Source: Gymnorhina tibicen (taxonomy: Eukaryota > Chordata > Aves > Passeriformes > Artamidae). From it: a stretch of DNA of 64,000 nucleotides. The position numbers were made by a program, and so were the translations under genes. Location: contig VXAZ01003890.1 in NCBI GenBank assembly GCA_013399875.1, forward strand, positions 310,001-374,000. Direction: 5' to 3'. The notes beneath the pieces are model-generated. The model had not been told where the DNA came from and made no database searches. It worked only from the letters and a program-made list of their open reading frames with translations. Shown piece by piece: positions 27,276 to 40,247 of this stretch. How positions within the stretch are numbered: position 1 is the stretch's first letter; the number at the start of each line of letters is the position of its first letter.

Positions 27276-29611
27276 AAATACCCTGTCTGGTCCATCTATA
27301 CTCTGTCTTGGAGACGGCCACTTTAACGAGTGGCTGTGCAGATTTGAAGCCACTGATGCCAGCTATTTCCACACACAGAGTGCAATCAGCCTGCATCTGC
27401 CATGAGAGGTCAGAGAGTCAGGCGCCAGAGATGGATTTTAAATACAATTCTGAATAAAGCTGCTGGCCCCAAACCAGCTGTGGTTATGCTGAAGTTGCCT
27501 CAAGCCTCTGGATGTGAATGTAGCAGCAATGGGCTGAGGAAAAGCCATCGTGTCCCTCCTCAGCATCGCTTCCTGCAGCTATTTAGTGCCGTGGGAAGGA
27601 CACCAGGCATGATGGACTGAAGCTGAAAGCTTTTACAGCAAATTCTGTCTCCCAAATGCTTCCTCAGCTCGTTGCATCTCTGTGACCACGGCAGGTACAT
27701 TGATCTAGCTGACAGACTAAGGTCCTATAGCTCAGTTTTATATAGATGAACTGTAATTTTCGTAATAGGATGTTTAAATAATATTGTGTCACTTTTACAT
27801 TTCGCCTCCCTTTCCCTTGAATGAAAGTGCCTGTCTCCTTTTGACAGGTGGACATTTTTTTTTCACTTTCTTTTCCCCACAAAGACTTTGCCTGAAGGAC
27901 ATCAGGAGTCATAATAATGGTTGATGCTTTCATGAGATCCTTACAGATTATGGCTAAATGGAATGGTACTGTAATGTGATTGCCTCCCCACTCTTACTCC
28001 TGCTGTGCCACGTAATGGCATGGCAGGGCTCTCCTCTGGGATTAAAGCCAGTCAGACTGAAAATTGACTTGCCTTGGGGGCCATCAAGCAAATTTAAATG
28101 GCTGCTTCAAGATTCTGCCTGCCAGTGAGCCATTTCTCCAGCGGATTCACTAAATGAAGGAAATGTGGAGACAGTAGGGCAGTAGAAACAGTGCCATTAG
28201 GCTTACATGCTCTCTTTCTCCTTCTTCCCGATTTTACTCTAAACACTAATTCTAGCTCCTTGTAATTTCTCTCTGTGTTCCACCTCATTCACAAAATGGG
28301 AAGGGAGCTCAAAACAGAAAAAAAGCTGTGACCTACCCTTGCCTCGGCTTTAGATAGGATGAGGACAGGGAGGAAGGGAAGAGGACTTGCCCTTCTCTTT
28401 CATGCATTTTTCCTAGGGATAGAGGCCCTTCTAGAGAAAATTCAGAATATATAAACTTGTTTTCTGCTTGGCGCAACCCTCAACGGTAATTCCTCTTTCA
28501 AGGCTAAAGCAGAGTGGTAGAAGGGAAACGCTGTCCCCCATTGCTGTCGTGATCAGGCCCCTCTCTGCTGTCACAGCCACAGGGAACATCTTCTCCCTCC
28601 CTCCTGTCCTTACACTGTGCTGGGACAGGGACTGTGTTCCCTTTGCTCTGCAACCTCCTGCTTGTCATGAGAAAGTCTCAAATGTATGGTGACAGTCTGG
28701 GTAGGAACAGGTAGTCTGGCTCTACGAGCATCCATCTGAGGTGAAGGCTCATTGTAGCAGATACTCACCAGTCCTCCTGTACTGGGAAAAATATTGGTGC
28801 CTGAGGAGGAGTCACATCTACTCCCTTGTCATCCAGTGCCCTTCAAAAGCTCCAGCTCTGCTTAAATTCTTTGGCTCTTCAGATTATGTGAATGGGATTT
28901 AAGCATGTTTAGCTACTCCTGTGAATAGAAATGTTTTCCCATCTCAGCCCCCAAGAATGCTGAGTTAAGAATAATGTGTTCTTAGCCTCTTTAAAGAAAG
29001 GCATTCATGAAATGTGACTTTGGATACCACAGTGACACCACCACTTTCCTTGGCAGCACAGTTGTGTCTTTTTTTCAGCTGTTTTCTCTAATATTCTGTC
29101 TAAAATTTTCCCTGATGCAGCTGAAGTTTAATTACTTCTTTCTCTATCATTGCTGACTAATGATAATAATTGCTTTCTGTCCTCTGGTGCAACATTCTTT
29201 TCTCTATCTGCAGATAGTTATTGTGCCTCCCCTTAGTATTATTTCCGCTACTTTGAAATTGCCCACAAGCATGCTCCCATTTCGTGTCTAGCTGCTAAAT
29301 AAAACCCAGAAATATAGCAGTGAGAGTGGAACCTGGGTGGTGGCAGGGGACAGGCAGGTGGGATGACCCAGGAAACTGGCACTGGCAGAGTTTTGCTCTG
29401 CAGTAGGTCGCCTTGACAGCTTTTTGACAGCTTACACAAAAGGAACTGATGGTCTCAGCTCAGGTACTAATGGTCTAAATTCTACATTACGGGTACTGGA
29501 AGTTATTACAGGTGGTTTTATAACAGAAGTTCAGGCCTGAGTGGCCATGGAGATTGGCACACCATTTTTCCTCCAGAAAGCTTCTTTCCAGAGAAGGAAG
29601 GAAGGACCCTG

Positions 29612-29730
29612 GTTCCATTTTCAGAGGTGCAAAACCAGGAGATGCAGTGAGTTGCCTGAGGTCATGGCGTCAGGAGGAAGAAATACATCTGATTCCCAAG
29701 TCCCAGGCAGCATCCCTAAATCACGTTGTT
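29612..29730 (-). mobile_element. MIR-like SINE remnant
   Basis: In order on the plus strand I read 'ccattttcagaggtgcaaa', 'gcagtgagttgcctgag', 'gtcatggcgtcaggaggaa' and 'gattcccaagtcccaggca'. This is the antisense order of the MIR-type core: the 'cattttacag', 'gacttgcccaaggtcac' and 'gactcccagtcc' blocks. Keeping four blocks in order makes this the best preserved of the old SINE remnants here. Confidence 0.55.
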
Positions 29731-30384
29731 TAAGTATTCTCAATTTCCTTCAGCATAATAAAACTCTAATTATCTTCAGAAGCGCAGGATGACGACTCCA
29801 AGGCTTAGAGAAGACTGTTCACATGATTAAAGCTCCAAATGTGGTTTTAAGCATTTTACTGGCTTCAGGTCTTCTTTCTTTTTTTCAGGTAAATCTGTAG
29901 TCAAAACCGGCACCACAGAGAAACCCAGCAATGTATTACACTTCTGTCACCAAAAAAACTACACCCCCATTCATTTCCCCCATTTCATTATTATCAACCA
30001 ACTTTTTCTCAAGTTTAAAGGGTTTTTCCCTGGTTCAGGGAAAAAACAAAAAAAGAATTACATCTCCATGGGAAGAAAGATAAAAGATTTGTTATCTGCT
30101 AGTAGAGTTCATGGGACTTTTTGAAAATATTTGTAAATAGGTCTTCATTTAGCTGGCAAGGCTGACTATAAATAGAACTCCTCAAAGATTCTTTCAAACA
30201 TAGTGTCTTATTTTCATGTAGGAGAAGCACCTGACATTTAAATGCCTCTCAAGCAGAGTTCTCCATTCAGGTGACTTCTATAGAAATAGCTTCCAAATCC
30301 TATCTCCAGATAACAAAGACCTTTGGAAAAGAAGTGTGAAAACTGGCATCTTTTGGGAAAGGCAGAGGTTACCTCATGGCTTAA

Positions 30385-30560
30385 AACAGAGGCAGCATGG
30401 ATCACTGAGTAAAGCATTGAACTGAGACTGCAGAGCTTCTGCAGGGTCACTTGCTGTGTTCACCTTTCTCCTGTTGTGTACTTAGATTAAAACTGCATTG
30501 AGGCACAGACTTTTCCTTAGTAAGCATTTCTATATCACCTAATACAACATTGTTCCCCAT
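30385..30560 (+). mobile_element. MIR-like / L2-like ancient repeat remnant
   Basis: It begins 'ggcagcatggatcactg' and continues 'gaactgagactgcagagc' and 'agggtcacttgctgtg', which parallels the sense strand of MIR-type elements. A degraded tail follows. Divergence is high and the 3' boundary is uncertain. Confidence 0.45.
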
Positions 30561-30807
30561 CTTAACAGACACTTCTGCATGCACTAGAAACAAAATACAA
30601 TAAAACAAAGAAATAAAGGAGAGTAAGTCATGGCTCTCCTAACTACTTTTTTTTATCATTTTTCTGCCATTGTGAGCTCAACTGTGTACCTTGTCTGCAG
30701 GTAAATACCAGATAAAGTCAGATCTTGTCCAAAACAGCTGAGATACAAAATTGAGATGAAACAGGCACAAAGAAAAAAGGAAAGGAAACAGATACGAACA
30801 TGGTTGT

Positions 30808-31375
30808 TGTACTGGGTCTGGCTGGGATGACAGCCTGTGTTTTGATTTGTGACCAAAACAGTGTTGGTAACGCAGGGATGTTTTCATTACTGCTCAGCAG
30901 AGCTCACACAGAGCCAAGGCCTTTTCTGCTCCTCACCCCACCCCGCCAACGAGAAGGCTGGGGGGGAACAAGAAGTTGGGAAGAGACACAGCCAGGACAG
31001 CTGACCCTGACTGATCCAAGGGATATTCCAGACCATATGGCATCATGATCAGCATTAAAGCTGGGGGAAGTAAGAAGGAAGATGGGAACATTCCTGGTTC
31101 TAACCCATGACATTATGAGATTTGTCTTCCCAAGTATCCATCACACGTGATGAAGCCCTGCTTTCTAGAAAATGGTTGGACATCTGCCACTCTATGGGAA
31201 GTAATGAATGCTTTGCTTGTTTTGCTTTGCTTGAGCACAGCTCTGTTTCACTTATCAAACTGTCTGATTCCTTAAGTTTTCAGCTCTTGTACTTCAGATT
31301 CTCTCCTTTGTGTCCTGCTGGAGGGGAAGGAAGTGAGTGAGTGACTGGATTGCTCGCTAGGGTCAACTCACCACA
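30808..31375 (+). mobile_element. Solo ERV LTR (avian type)
   Basis: A 568 bp element starting TGTACTGGG and ending ACCACA. Successive blocks match a very common avian LTR: 'cagggatgttttcattact', 'gccaaggccttttctgctcc', 'gacagctgaccctgactga', 'gcatcatgatcagcattaaa' (where a TATA-type promoter is expected), 'cacgtgatgaagccctgct' and 'gtgagtgagtgactgg' near the end. No internal retroviral sequence adjoins it on either side, so it is a solo LTR formed by LTR-LTR recombination. The flanking pentamers (gttgt and gtagc) are not an exact target-site duplication, consistent with age. A second, 3'-truncated copy lies at 48817. Confidence 0.88.
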
Positions 31376-31474
31376 GTAGCAAACAACAGACATTCAACCA
31401 GTTAACAACTATCAGATGTTTTAAAGACCTCATAGAAAATGATTTCCACCACCACTCAATGACCAGCTAAAGAC

Positions 31475-31928
31475 TGTCGCGGTGATACTGGATGGTAAAA
31501 TGCCGCGACCTTCCCAAAAGCGCCTCCAAGGAAGCCTCTCGGTGCACACTTGCACACACACATACACACACGCTGGACAGCTAGCAAAAGCAGTCCGACG
31601 ATGAATGAGCAGGAAGGGTCTTCGCATGAGGTTCTAAAGGAGAGATTTTAATGCATCCGCACTCGTGCCAGGTTCCAGACAAGTCTGGGCAGAACAACGG
31701 GGGTCCAGGGTAAGCGAACCAATCGAGAAACTCTGAGGGCATATCAGGTAACAAGGGATGTAGCAGCCGACAGAGCCAACCAGGGAAGCAGAACTGGGGT
31801 ACATTAACATAATAGAACAGAGCATTCTGGGGGATACTTTTTCAGTCACCATAAGCTGCAAAGGAACCTAGACTTATCCCACCACAGGACTCCTTTTGCT
31901 CTTTGTCCAGCAGGCCCACCGGCCTCCA
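31475..31928 (-). mobile_element. ERV LTR, same family as the 50.5 kb provirus
   Basis: The reverse complement shares ordered blocks with the LTR at 50457: 'ccggtgggcctg' at the start, 'tgttaatgtaccccagttctg', an ATTGG (inverted CCAAT) box (CCAAT on plus at 31719-31723), 'gaagacccttcc' after the poly(A) region, a TG-rich stretch (CA-rich on plus, 31546-31572), and an end in '...gcgaca'. On the plus strand it therefore begins TGTCGCGG and ends near GGCCTCCA. It is about 220 bp shorter than the other copy after correcting for the gap artefact there, mostly through loss of U3. The flanks do not show an exact target-site duplication. Confidence 0.8.
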
Positions 31929-34900
31929 AAAAAGATGATGCAGCTCCTGTGGATTTTTGCAAGGCTAAAAGCACAAGACAGCAAGAATAGCAGGGCTAAC
32001 CTTGTGATTTTGTACACCAACCATGAAGGGCAATAGGTTGGTGAACCAGAGTGCAGTTTTGCCTGCATAGGATTGGGTAGGGGAAAGAAACACAAAAAAA
32101 GAAAATCAGTTTCTGCTCAATGCACAAATCCAAGTTGTTTCATCACCTACCAGCAGGTAAGTTGCAGCTCATTATTGCTGTGAGGATAGAGGTGGTTGTG
32201 CAAATGAATGGGGTGAGACAGCAGTAGCTTACTCAGGCTAAAATTATGAAGTCACTGCCTTTGGGAAGAGAAAGTCTCTCTAGCAGGTGTCCTTGTCTGC
32301 ATTGTGGATAAAAGAAAAAAAGCCCAACAAATCCACCACCACCAAGGTGGAGTGGTTTTGTTTGGGTTTTTTCGTTGTTTTTTTTTTGTGTGAATGATGG
32401 CAGTGCATGTCAGCCAAGGGTAACTGACCACCATCGTTTGTATTATAAAAAATGACATGTATTTTGATTTCCCTGGTTTTTGTCCTTTATCTCCCTTCAG
32501 AAGTTTATCTCCCCTGCTTCTCTAAAGACAAACCAAAGGGTCAACAACCTTAGAAGAGTGGAGACACTGACCTTGGAAATACTGAGATGGCTTGGCTAAG
32601 CACCTAGGTGCAATGAAGCTGCACTAATTCTTGTCCAGGTGTCTGGGTGACAAAATACAATATAATTCAATAGAATGAAGCTGTGGGAGGTGTGGTGGGG
32701 GGAGAAAGGAGAGCATTTTCACAGCACTCTGTGTTTAGCTGAGTGATGATGGGGACACCACCACTTCCGCATCACTCTGCTGTCCTTCTGTGTGCCTGTG
32801 CTGTCCTTCTGTGTGTCTGTTCTGTCATCTGGTTCTAGTCCACGAGGGGTGCTCAAGTGCAGTTTTGCTTCACCTAGGTTTGGTGTTCATAACAATTCTG
32901 GAGATAACGGGTAATTGAAAAAAAAATGCATAGACAAATTTCCTCCTGGGGAATCAGACCCGCTGCTTTAAGTAGCCTTTTAATACGCATTGTGCCTCTC
33001 CATGTTTCAGGCTGTATCATTTTATGCTGCTGTTGTTAGATCAATACAACATGGATGCTTGGACCACATGAGACTGTACCCATGTACAGCTCTTTTAAAT
33101 TACATCTGTATGAACCCCACTGTAGGTATCTGTTCTGATTTAATAATGTCTTATTTCAATATAGTTTGAATCTGTTCCATGCTGATTTAACCTAAACCAA
33201 AATAAACCCTTTCCTAAGCCACAAAAAGACTGCTCATTATTTTATAATTAACTTCACTAAAGATACCTTGTCGTAAATTAAAAATGATGAAGGTGGTTTG
33301 GGAAAAAATCTTTACAACCAAGCAGTTAATGGAAAGCATATTGAACTGTAGCCAGGGCTGGGCTGAAAGCATTTCACTAAGTTTATATTTAACGTGTTTC
33401 TGAAATCTAAGACAGATCCAAAGCTAGCTGTTAAAATTTGTCTTTCACATGCTGCCTTCTACCCTATTGCTGTCTTCATGTGCACAAACCCAGTGTTTAT
33501 GCTTGACTCTATAGGAGCCGTCCTTTCCCTATGCCTGCTTAGGATCCAGCAAAGGAGCAGATGCAATCTCATGTGTTATTGAGATTACAGTAGAAAGGCT
33601 CGTTACTCCAATTGCTCCCTCATCCATCCTCTTTCCTTTTTCTCCTCCTGGGCTTGATTGATATTCAGAGGGCAAAATAACCCTGGAAATTTTTTTAGGA
33701 GCAAACTGCAAGCAATGCTGTAGTAGAAGTTCATCTATCACTCTGTATATACTGTATTCTGATTTTTAAAATTACAGGTTTATGTCAGCATTGCAGGGAA
33801 CACAAAAGTTTTGATCGCATGCATCCACAAAAATGAAACTCAGATTAATCTTCCATTGTTCAGAGATACTGAGGTAAATCAAAATAAAAATCTGTTTTTA
33901 CTTTACATAACTATGTTTACACAACAGTCTTGGGTTATATCCTTCACTCCTGTGGCACTTGATGGACAGTTCTGGATGGTTTCCCAAACTAAACTCAGAA
34001 AAGGAATGCCAAGGAATGGCACTTCACAGTCTACAGCCGGCAGGGAGGAGTTTCTGCATCGTCTCTGCATGTTATTTACAAGAGGCTGGCATGGAGCCCC
34101 ATCAGCCTGTGATCGCACTGGGTGGAGGTGGGGTGTTCAGCTGTCCTTGCGTGGGGAAGGAGGCTGTTCTGATCCAGAGTAAGAGACATTGGAGAGGTCA
34201 AATACTGGGCAAACCTCTTCTACAAGGATCACCTCTGGGCTTACAGTCCCCTTTATTTCCTTTAATGCTAGATACAGAGTGCGGAAAGCTCTGTGTCTTA
34301 GGCAAGGATTGATGCATTCCCCAATTTGGCCTTTAGCTCGATAAGCATCTGTACTAAAACACTGGCCATGCCATGAGATGCGTAGAGAGTCACTGACACA
34401 TCAGTCATAACACTCCGAATGTGGGAGCCCTCATTTTTTGGTGGTGTTGTGTTCAGAGACAAATTCTTTCTTGGAGGTTGTCCTGGCAGATGTTTTCCTG
34501 ACTTTAGATCATGAGTGAGTATAAGCTGCAAGAAAAAAGGGGCAAATTGCTAGGGATGCCACTGGAGCAGAATGAGCAAAGTGAAGCTTGTTGATGGTGA
34601 GTTAAAGAGGTGGAACACCTGGGGTGTTTGCAAAGGAGATGTTGGGACAAAGTGTTGCAATTAGGACCTATTAAAAGGAGATGCTTCCAATTCACTACAC
34701 ATAGTTAACACAGCTGTGGATGCTGAATCCCTCCACCATCGTCCGTGTGCAATATATCCTCCCTTTAGAGGAACTTGAATTACTTCCCAAATGGTTTGTC
34801 CAATTTCACGTGAAAATTGTGTTTCAGACAATAGCACAGCAGTGTCTCAGGGATGAGAGTTGTTCTCTTCTGTGTAGAAAATTAATGGCTTGTTTTGTTC

Positions 34901-37900
34901 AGACACTCTCTGTCTTCTCCCTGTGATGATAATCTATTTTGAGTTATATTTAATGGTAAAAAGCTGCAGCAGCTGAACCTAGGATCAAGGTGAACTATCT
35001 TCCCAGTTAGAAAATGGAACAGCTGTCTTTCAATTGAGATACAAAATGAGAAGTCCTGACCAGTTGTGGTTGTTTGAAGACTGGCTTGCAGAGCTACCTA
35101 GAAAACAATGGTCCGTTTCTTGCCTTTGGCCTGAAATTCCTGTTGCAGTTACAAACTGGGAAAGCTCTTTTCTTCTTTTCCAGAGCTTTTGTGTTACTGT
35201 TTGTAGCCTTGTTAAAACAGCTGCTAAATGCTGCAAAGACAACTGCATATTGACGGTGGATGGAAATGAACCCAGAATGAGAAGATGTAGAAAGACAGTG
35301 TGGTCAGGAAGGGACCCTGTGCCATTGTTTTACTCTATGTCAGAAACATTAAACATTAAACGAGTAACGTGGTACCAAAATCTTCCAGCTGGAGAAATAG
35401 GCAGACATTGGAATTGTTCAAGGAACAAGATAAGTCTCCAGGACAGGACACTTTTTCTAGTTACAGAGGAAAACTAGGTTTTCTAGCTTTGGAGATCCCA
35501 TACATGCTATTTCTCAGATCATTTGGAAAGCTGAGGAAGGCATAAATAGTTATGCGGACTTCTGAAGTATCCCATCTTCAAAACAATGCCTATCAAAATC
35601 AGATTTGCAGAACTCCTTCTTTTTAGCTATTTTAAAAAGTGGGTAGATTTCCAGGGAAACTGGAATGCTCCATGAGCTGAGCACTCTTGAACATGTATGC
35701 TAAGCACCTTTGAAAACTGGCCCAAAATACAAACTATGCCTTTTAAAAATACTGTATTACTGGGGGAGACAAATAACTCAGCAAATAAAGAGCTCAAGGC
35801 ATTTTGATTCTCCTTGTGCATGACGCTATCCATTCCTCCCTGAGGAAAGGGAGGGAGGGAGTAAACATGAACTCCACCATCTCTGAGGTACTTGAGATAA
35901 TTGTGGTACAACTGGTTTGATTTGGAAATGGAATTAGAGTGTTCTTTTTTGCTCTTCTAATTAATCAGGGTTGAATGTCTGTATTTGCAGCTCCTTCAGT
36001 TAGTTCTCTACAGATCGACCCCCACCCAATCCATTAAATACTGAGATTTGTGTTTGGAGTGAAAGAGCTCTACAGATCTAAAGCTCTCAGCTAAATTACT
36101 TCTCTCAGAAGTTACATTTCAGGAGTTGAGGAAAGCAAAACACAAAACTCGCCAGAGTTTGATAATTGCAGTCCAACCGTTCCCTTCCTCCCTTCAAACC
36201 GAACCATGCAAGGAGTCAGGCAAGCCATACGTTGTCTGCGTTGGTTCTGGTTGACATTCAAGTTCTCTTTTTTGTTGGCAACAAGGAAGACCAAAAGGAG
36301 TTTACAGCAGAATTTTAAATAGCCAAAGCCTAAGGAGTGTAAAATGATAAATAAAACCAACAGCAAATCTAAACAAAAAAAGCTCCAAACCCTTCTCCCA
36401 GCTGTTCAAGTAGTAAGATATGTACTTCTGAGACAATGTAAACTAAGACCAAGTCCAATCCAGAAAAGTTTGAAAGAAGTTTGTGGAAATAAACTTTTTT
36501 TTAAAGCAGCAAGTAAAGTGGGTGCTGAAGACAGAGCCCTTGGTAAGATGGTGTGGAGTGAAACATGCTCAGTCCAGTCAGAGCTATGGGCACACAGCTG
36601 GATGCAAGGATAGTGGTGTCTCCACTTGCCCCTGTGCAGCAGCAATTTCTATTCCATGCAGTCCAGCTCTTGATTGTGAGGGTCCTCACAGACAGCTCAC
36701 AAGTGTAGCAGGTTGACCCACTCGTGCTTTTTAGTGGCAATATTACTCTCAAAGTCTGTCCTTTCTTCTTCCTTTTCTTTTCATGAAAAATTTTGCATCA
36801 TTTAAGTGAAGAATTTGAAAATGATTATATGTCTGACAAACCAACTATGAAGCCTGGGCTAGGAAAACCAGTTGTTAAAGCTATTACTGTTCATTTTGAC
36901 CAGATTCTTCTGATGCAGGACTATTGTTTAAAGTACCCAGGAGCATTTATCCTTTTATGTACATCTTTAGTACCAGCAGTAAGAGGGGATATTTATAGGA
37001 GTGGATGAGCCTTTCCAGTCTCCAGGCAGTATTTCACAGTGGAGACCTTGGAACAAAAGTTTATGAACTTTCTGACTCAGAGCCCTCTCTTTCAGCTTTA
37101 GGATGCCAACTTTTCGTATATTTTGAAACTTGTGACTCAAGTTTTGAAGTTGTTTCATTAGAAGAACTTCCTCTTATGCTTTCAGAAAGCCTCTGGTAAC
37201 TGAGAGAGACTTGAATACAAAAGGATATATTCTCGTTAAACCTGAGAGTTCAGAAAGAACAAGGTTTCACCAGTGAGAGGGTTCTGGAGACTCCACTTTT
37301 TAACATGACCTGATTGCCAAAATCCATGTTCCTTATGCATCACAACGCTGTATTTTCCTGAGGATGTCGTGACATAAAGCTGTTCTAGCACTGGCACCCC
37401 AGGCAAATTGCAAGGCTTGTAAAGGACTGAGGAAGATTTCTGCTTGTCACTGCACATATGATAATGCTTCCCTTTTGATGATACTCGAAGTGAGTACACT
37501 CAGATGAGCGTGTATTGCATCCTTTCCCCTTGGCTAAGTAGAAAAGTTCAATAGCCCATATGCATGAAACTGCTGTAGAAAGTGACACAGCTCTGAGAAA
37601 CTCAGTGTTGGTCCTGTTTGGAGTCAGGGAGTTGTGATATGAGTTGTTGAAAGGCACGAGAGAAGAGAGAAAGCAAAATGGAAATGTCTTTTTTTTTTTA
37701 CCATCCTTGGAAACTATTCTGAAGTGGAAAAATGAATAAACTGCCCAACACAACAGTTATGTCTTACCAGAGACACTTCTCAGTCATCATTTACTTGAGT
37801 CTTCTGGCTGCTTTTAGGTGCAGTTTGTAGTTTTCTAAGTTCAGTTACCCTGGAAGAGTCTATAAACTTGAAAGCTTCCCGGGATTTTTATTTTAGTGTG

Positions 37901-38750
37901 TTTATTTTCCAAGGAGGTGTTCTTCGTGATCAGCAGGAAATGTATTGCACAAGCAGCTTTTCATTAAGGATGCTTGACAGCAGCCCTAAGCCACAATGGA
38001 TGTTCAAAGAATTGAATGGAATGAGTTTCCTAGCACATCTTTGAGCTTCAAGGGAGGCATACGTCGGCTTTCATGCTGAAGTCTCTGATTAAAGCAAACT
38101 ACGCAAAGGTGAAACGCAGCCTCCTTTTGTGGAGAGCAATTCCAGGCACTGTTGGGTAAATTGTTGGGTCTGTGCTTACTGTAAAGGACAGGGATGGCAA
38201 GAGAAGGGACACACAAGCACTGTGGCAGAAACAAAGAAGCTTCTTGAAGGTTAGCAGTAAATAAAGCAATGTTTCAAATGTCAAAAACATTTGTGAAGTT
38301 CCTGTTGGTCATCAGGAGCCTTAATCAAGGTGGTGGTATCTGATGTGTTCCTGCCCCTCTTTGCCATGCTTAGTGAGCAGAAGTGAGGTGAAGGGAATTG
38401 ACAGACCACGGTTGAGAGTAGAGGGAACTTTACTTGCAAAAATCCAGCAAGATGTAGTCAAAAGGGTGATCTTTCCAAGGGTCCAAGGTTTTCATGTCCA
38501 GGTCAGAAAATGTTCTGGGAATACAAAGGGCCTTTGATATCACACCTGATTTATCTAACAGGTCTTGGTCAGCCATAGATACAGTTTAAATACTCTTCTC
38601 CGGTGTTCCAGGAACTGCTTTGCCCCTCTCAGGGAGGTGAAATGTGTTCAGTGAATGCCTTGAAGCTCTTTCCAGGAGGAATCTCCACCTTTTTCAAATC
38701 AGAGAAAGGAGATGGCAGATGCAGGCCTAACTGTAATAAAACAGGGGAGG
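31929..38750. other. Non-coding DNA, no gene recognised
   Basis: Unique sequence. A short imperfect tandem of 'gctgtccttctgtgtg' (two copies, about 32779-32820) is the only local repeat noticed. The 147-codon plus-strand frame at 35034-35477 has no domain or splice support and is not called. The first 170 bp, beside the minus-strand LTR, could contain decayed proviral internal sequence but I cannot identify any. Confidence 0.5.
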
Positions 38751-40247
38751 TGTAGCGGGTTCAGTTCGAAACTGGGCAGAAACACCAATTAAGTGTAGTG
38801 GTTTTGTTTGCATCTTTTACCTTCTGTGAGATAAGAATTAGGAGAAATGCAAAGCAGGCTCCAAACTTTAAAGAAATATACAGATAGTTTTATTAACAGA
38901 ACTAAAAGAAAAAAGGTAGTAAGAGTCTTCTCCTCCCCCCATACTCTTTGCTCCTCCAACCTACAATGTAAAGACACAAAACTTGGGATTTTTAGTCAGT
39001 TTACCACCTTTATAATAGTCTTTCATCTGTTCACTTAGGTAGAAGAGTCTCTTTCTGGTGTGCTATGGAGGCTTCTCCACAAGAAACTGTTCTCTTGTGG
39101 CTTCAATGTCACAGCACAACAGCCGCCCAGGAAATGGTTCTCTGCTTGCATGTGAAAGTCCCTTCCCTCGACTTACACCTTTCCCCACAGCTGTTTTTGA
39201 GAGTTCAATTTTAGCTAATGGGGTACCATCTTGAGGATGAGCTGTTCAAAAGCAAAGGTTCTCTTCATTTATCTCTGGGATCATCTTCATCTCTAGGAAC
39301 AGAGGTCTTCTTCTTCCCTGGGAGCAAGGGTCTTCACTTCATCACTATCTCTCTCTGTTCAGGCTCCTCATTGGATCACAGCTACTTCAACATTTGCTTG
39401 TTTCAGCACAGGTACCTTTGCTCATGGCTACAATTTGAACGCTCCCCCACCCCATGCTTTTCAATGAGATTACAAGGAGTCTATGATGTATCATAGTCCA
39501 TGACCATAGCTTTACAAAAGAATTTCAGCTTCTAGGTTTGAAGCATCTCCTCTTTCTCCTCTCTCTGGGTTTCAGCTCTTCCTTCCTTGCTGAGTTTGGT
39601 GTCTCTATCAAACGTGCCTTTGCCTTTCCCTTGCCTCTGACCTGGGAGAGGACTGAAGTCTGCAGGCTTCATTTGTTCTGGGGAACTTACAGCGCTGAAG
39701 GGGTTACTCTTACTCGGGCCTTGTAGCTGGAACTTCTCTTCCGCTGGTGGTCACGTACGGAGCTCATCTGGGTGTAAAGTTTCATTTCGGCGGCCGCAGC
39801 GGAGGGGGCCCAACCCGGCTGCGCCGCGGGGCCGCTTTGCAGGGGGCAGGAGCGGCCACGATCTCGCCGAGCCGCGCTGGAGGGAGGGGCCCGCACGGAG
39901 CCGCGGCCGTGCCCGGCCCCCACTGGGCCCGGATGGAGCAGCGCCGTGGCCCCGGCCCCGCAGGCAGGCCCAGCCCGGCCCGCACTGGGCTGCGTGGGCC
40001 CCCAGTTACCTGTCCAAAAGGAAGTAAGAGAGCGCTTCCCGGCCTTGTTCGTAGTTAAATGTGATTTTCACAGACGCGTGTTCAACTGTCTTAAGTGGCT
40101 CAAAAGAGCTGTCAATACAAAATCATAAACAATTGATTAGTTCTGACGGGTCTGGAGGAAGTTAAAGCAGCCCCTTGCAAAAACATCACTTCCGTAGCTG
40201 ATGGAGTTCTCCTTAACTAAAAACCAAATCTATGCTAAACCACGACA
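38751..40247 (-). mobile_element. Long ERV LTR-like element with GC-rich block
   Basis: The element starts TGTAGCGG and ends CCACGACA, so the termini form an imperfect inverted repeat of TG...CA type (TGTAGCGG against TGTCGTGG). It is flanked on both sides by GAGG, a candidate 4 bp target-site duplication. A poly(A) signal on the minus strand (TTTATT on plus, 38889-38894) places R/U5 at the left and U3 at the right. The right part contains a strikingly GC- and CpG-rich block (about 39783-40010) that would fall in U3 or the promoter. At about 1.5 kb it is long for an LTR; it could instead be a small non-autonomous element, or an LTR that captured a CpG-rich fragment. No retroviral protein is encoded. 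Confidence 0.55.
39783..40010. promoter_or_regulatory. CpG-rich block inside the LTR-like element
   Basis: The base composition changes abruptly to dense G and C with many CpG dinucleotides (GGCGGCCGCAGCGG near the left edge), in strong contrast to the AT-leaning flanks. Short frames on both strands here are proline/arginine/glycine-rich by composition and are not taken as genes. In an LTR this would be the U3 promoter region; alternatively it could be a CpG-island promoter of an unannotated transcript. Confidence 0.5.

Larger units (their letters stand above)
23454..30384. other. Non-coding DNA with simple repeats and old SINE remnants
   Basis: No gene is supported. The longest frame, 165 codons on the minus strand at 26318-26815, has no recognisable domain and no splice or repeat support. 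Separately listed items inside this stretch are an (AT)n microsatellite and two MIR-like remnants. The rest is unique AT-leaning DNA. Confidence 0.55.

Noticed and set aside
35034..35477. 147-codon plus-strand frame
   Set aside because: No domain, no supporting splice sites or poly(A) signal, and composition like the flanking DNA. Within chance expectation.
38760..38780. 'ggttcagttcgaaactggg' resembling a tRNA B-box
   Set aside because: No A-box or cloverleaf can be formed around it, and it lies at the end of an LTR-like element.
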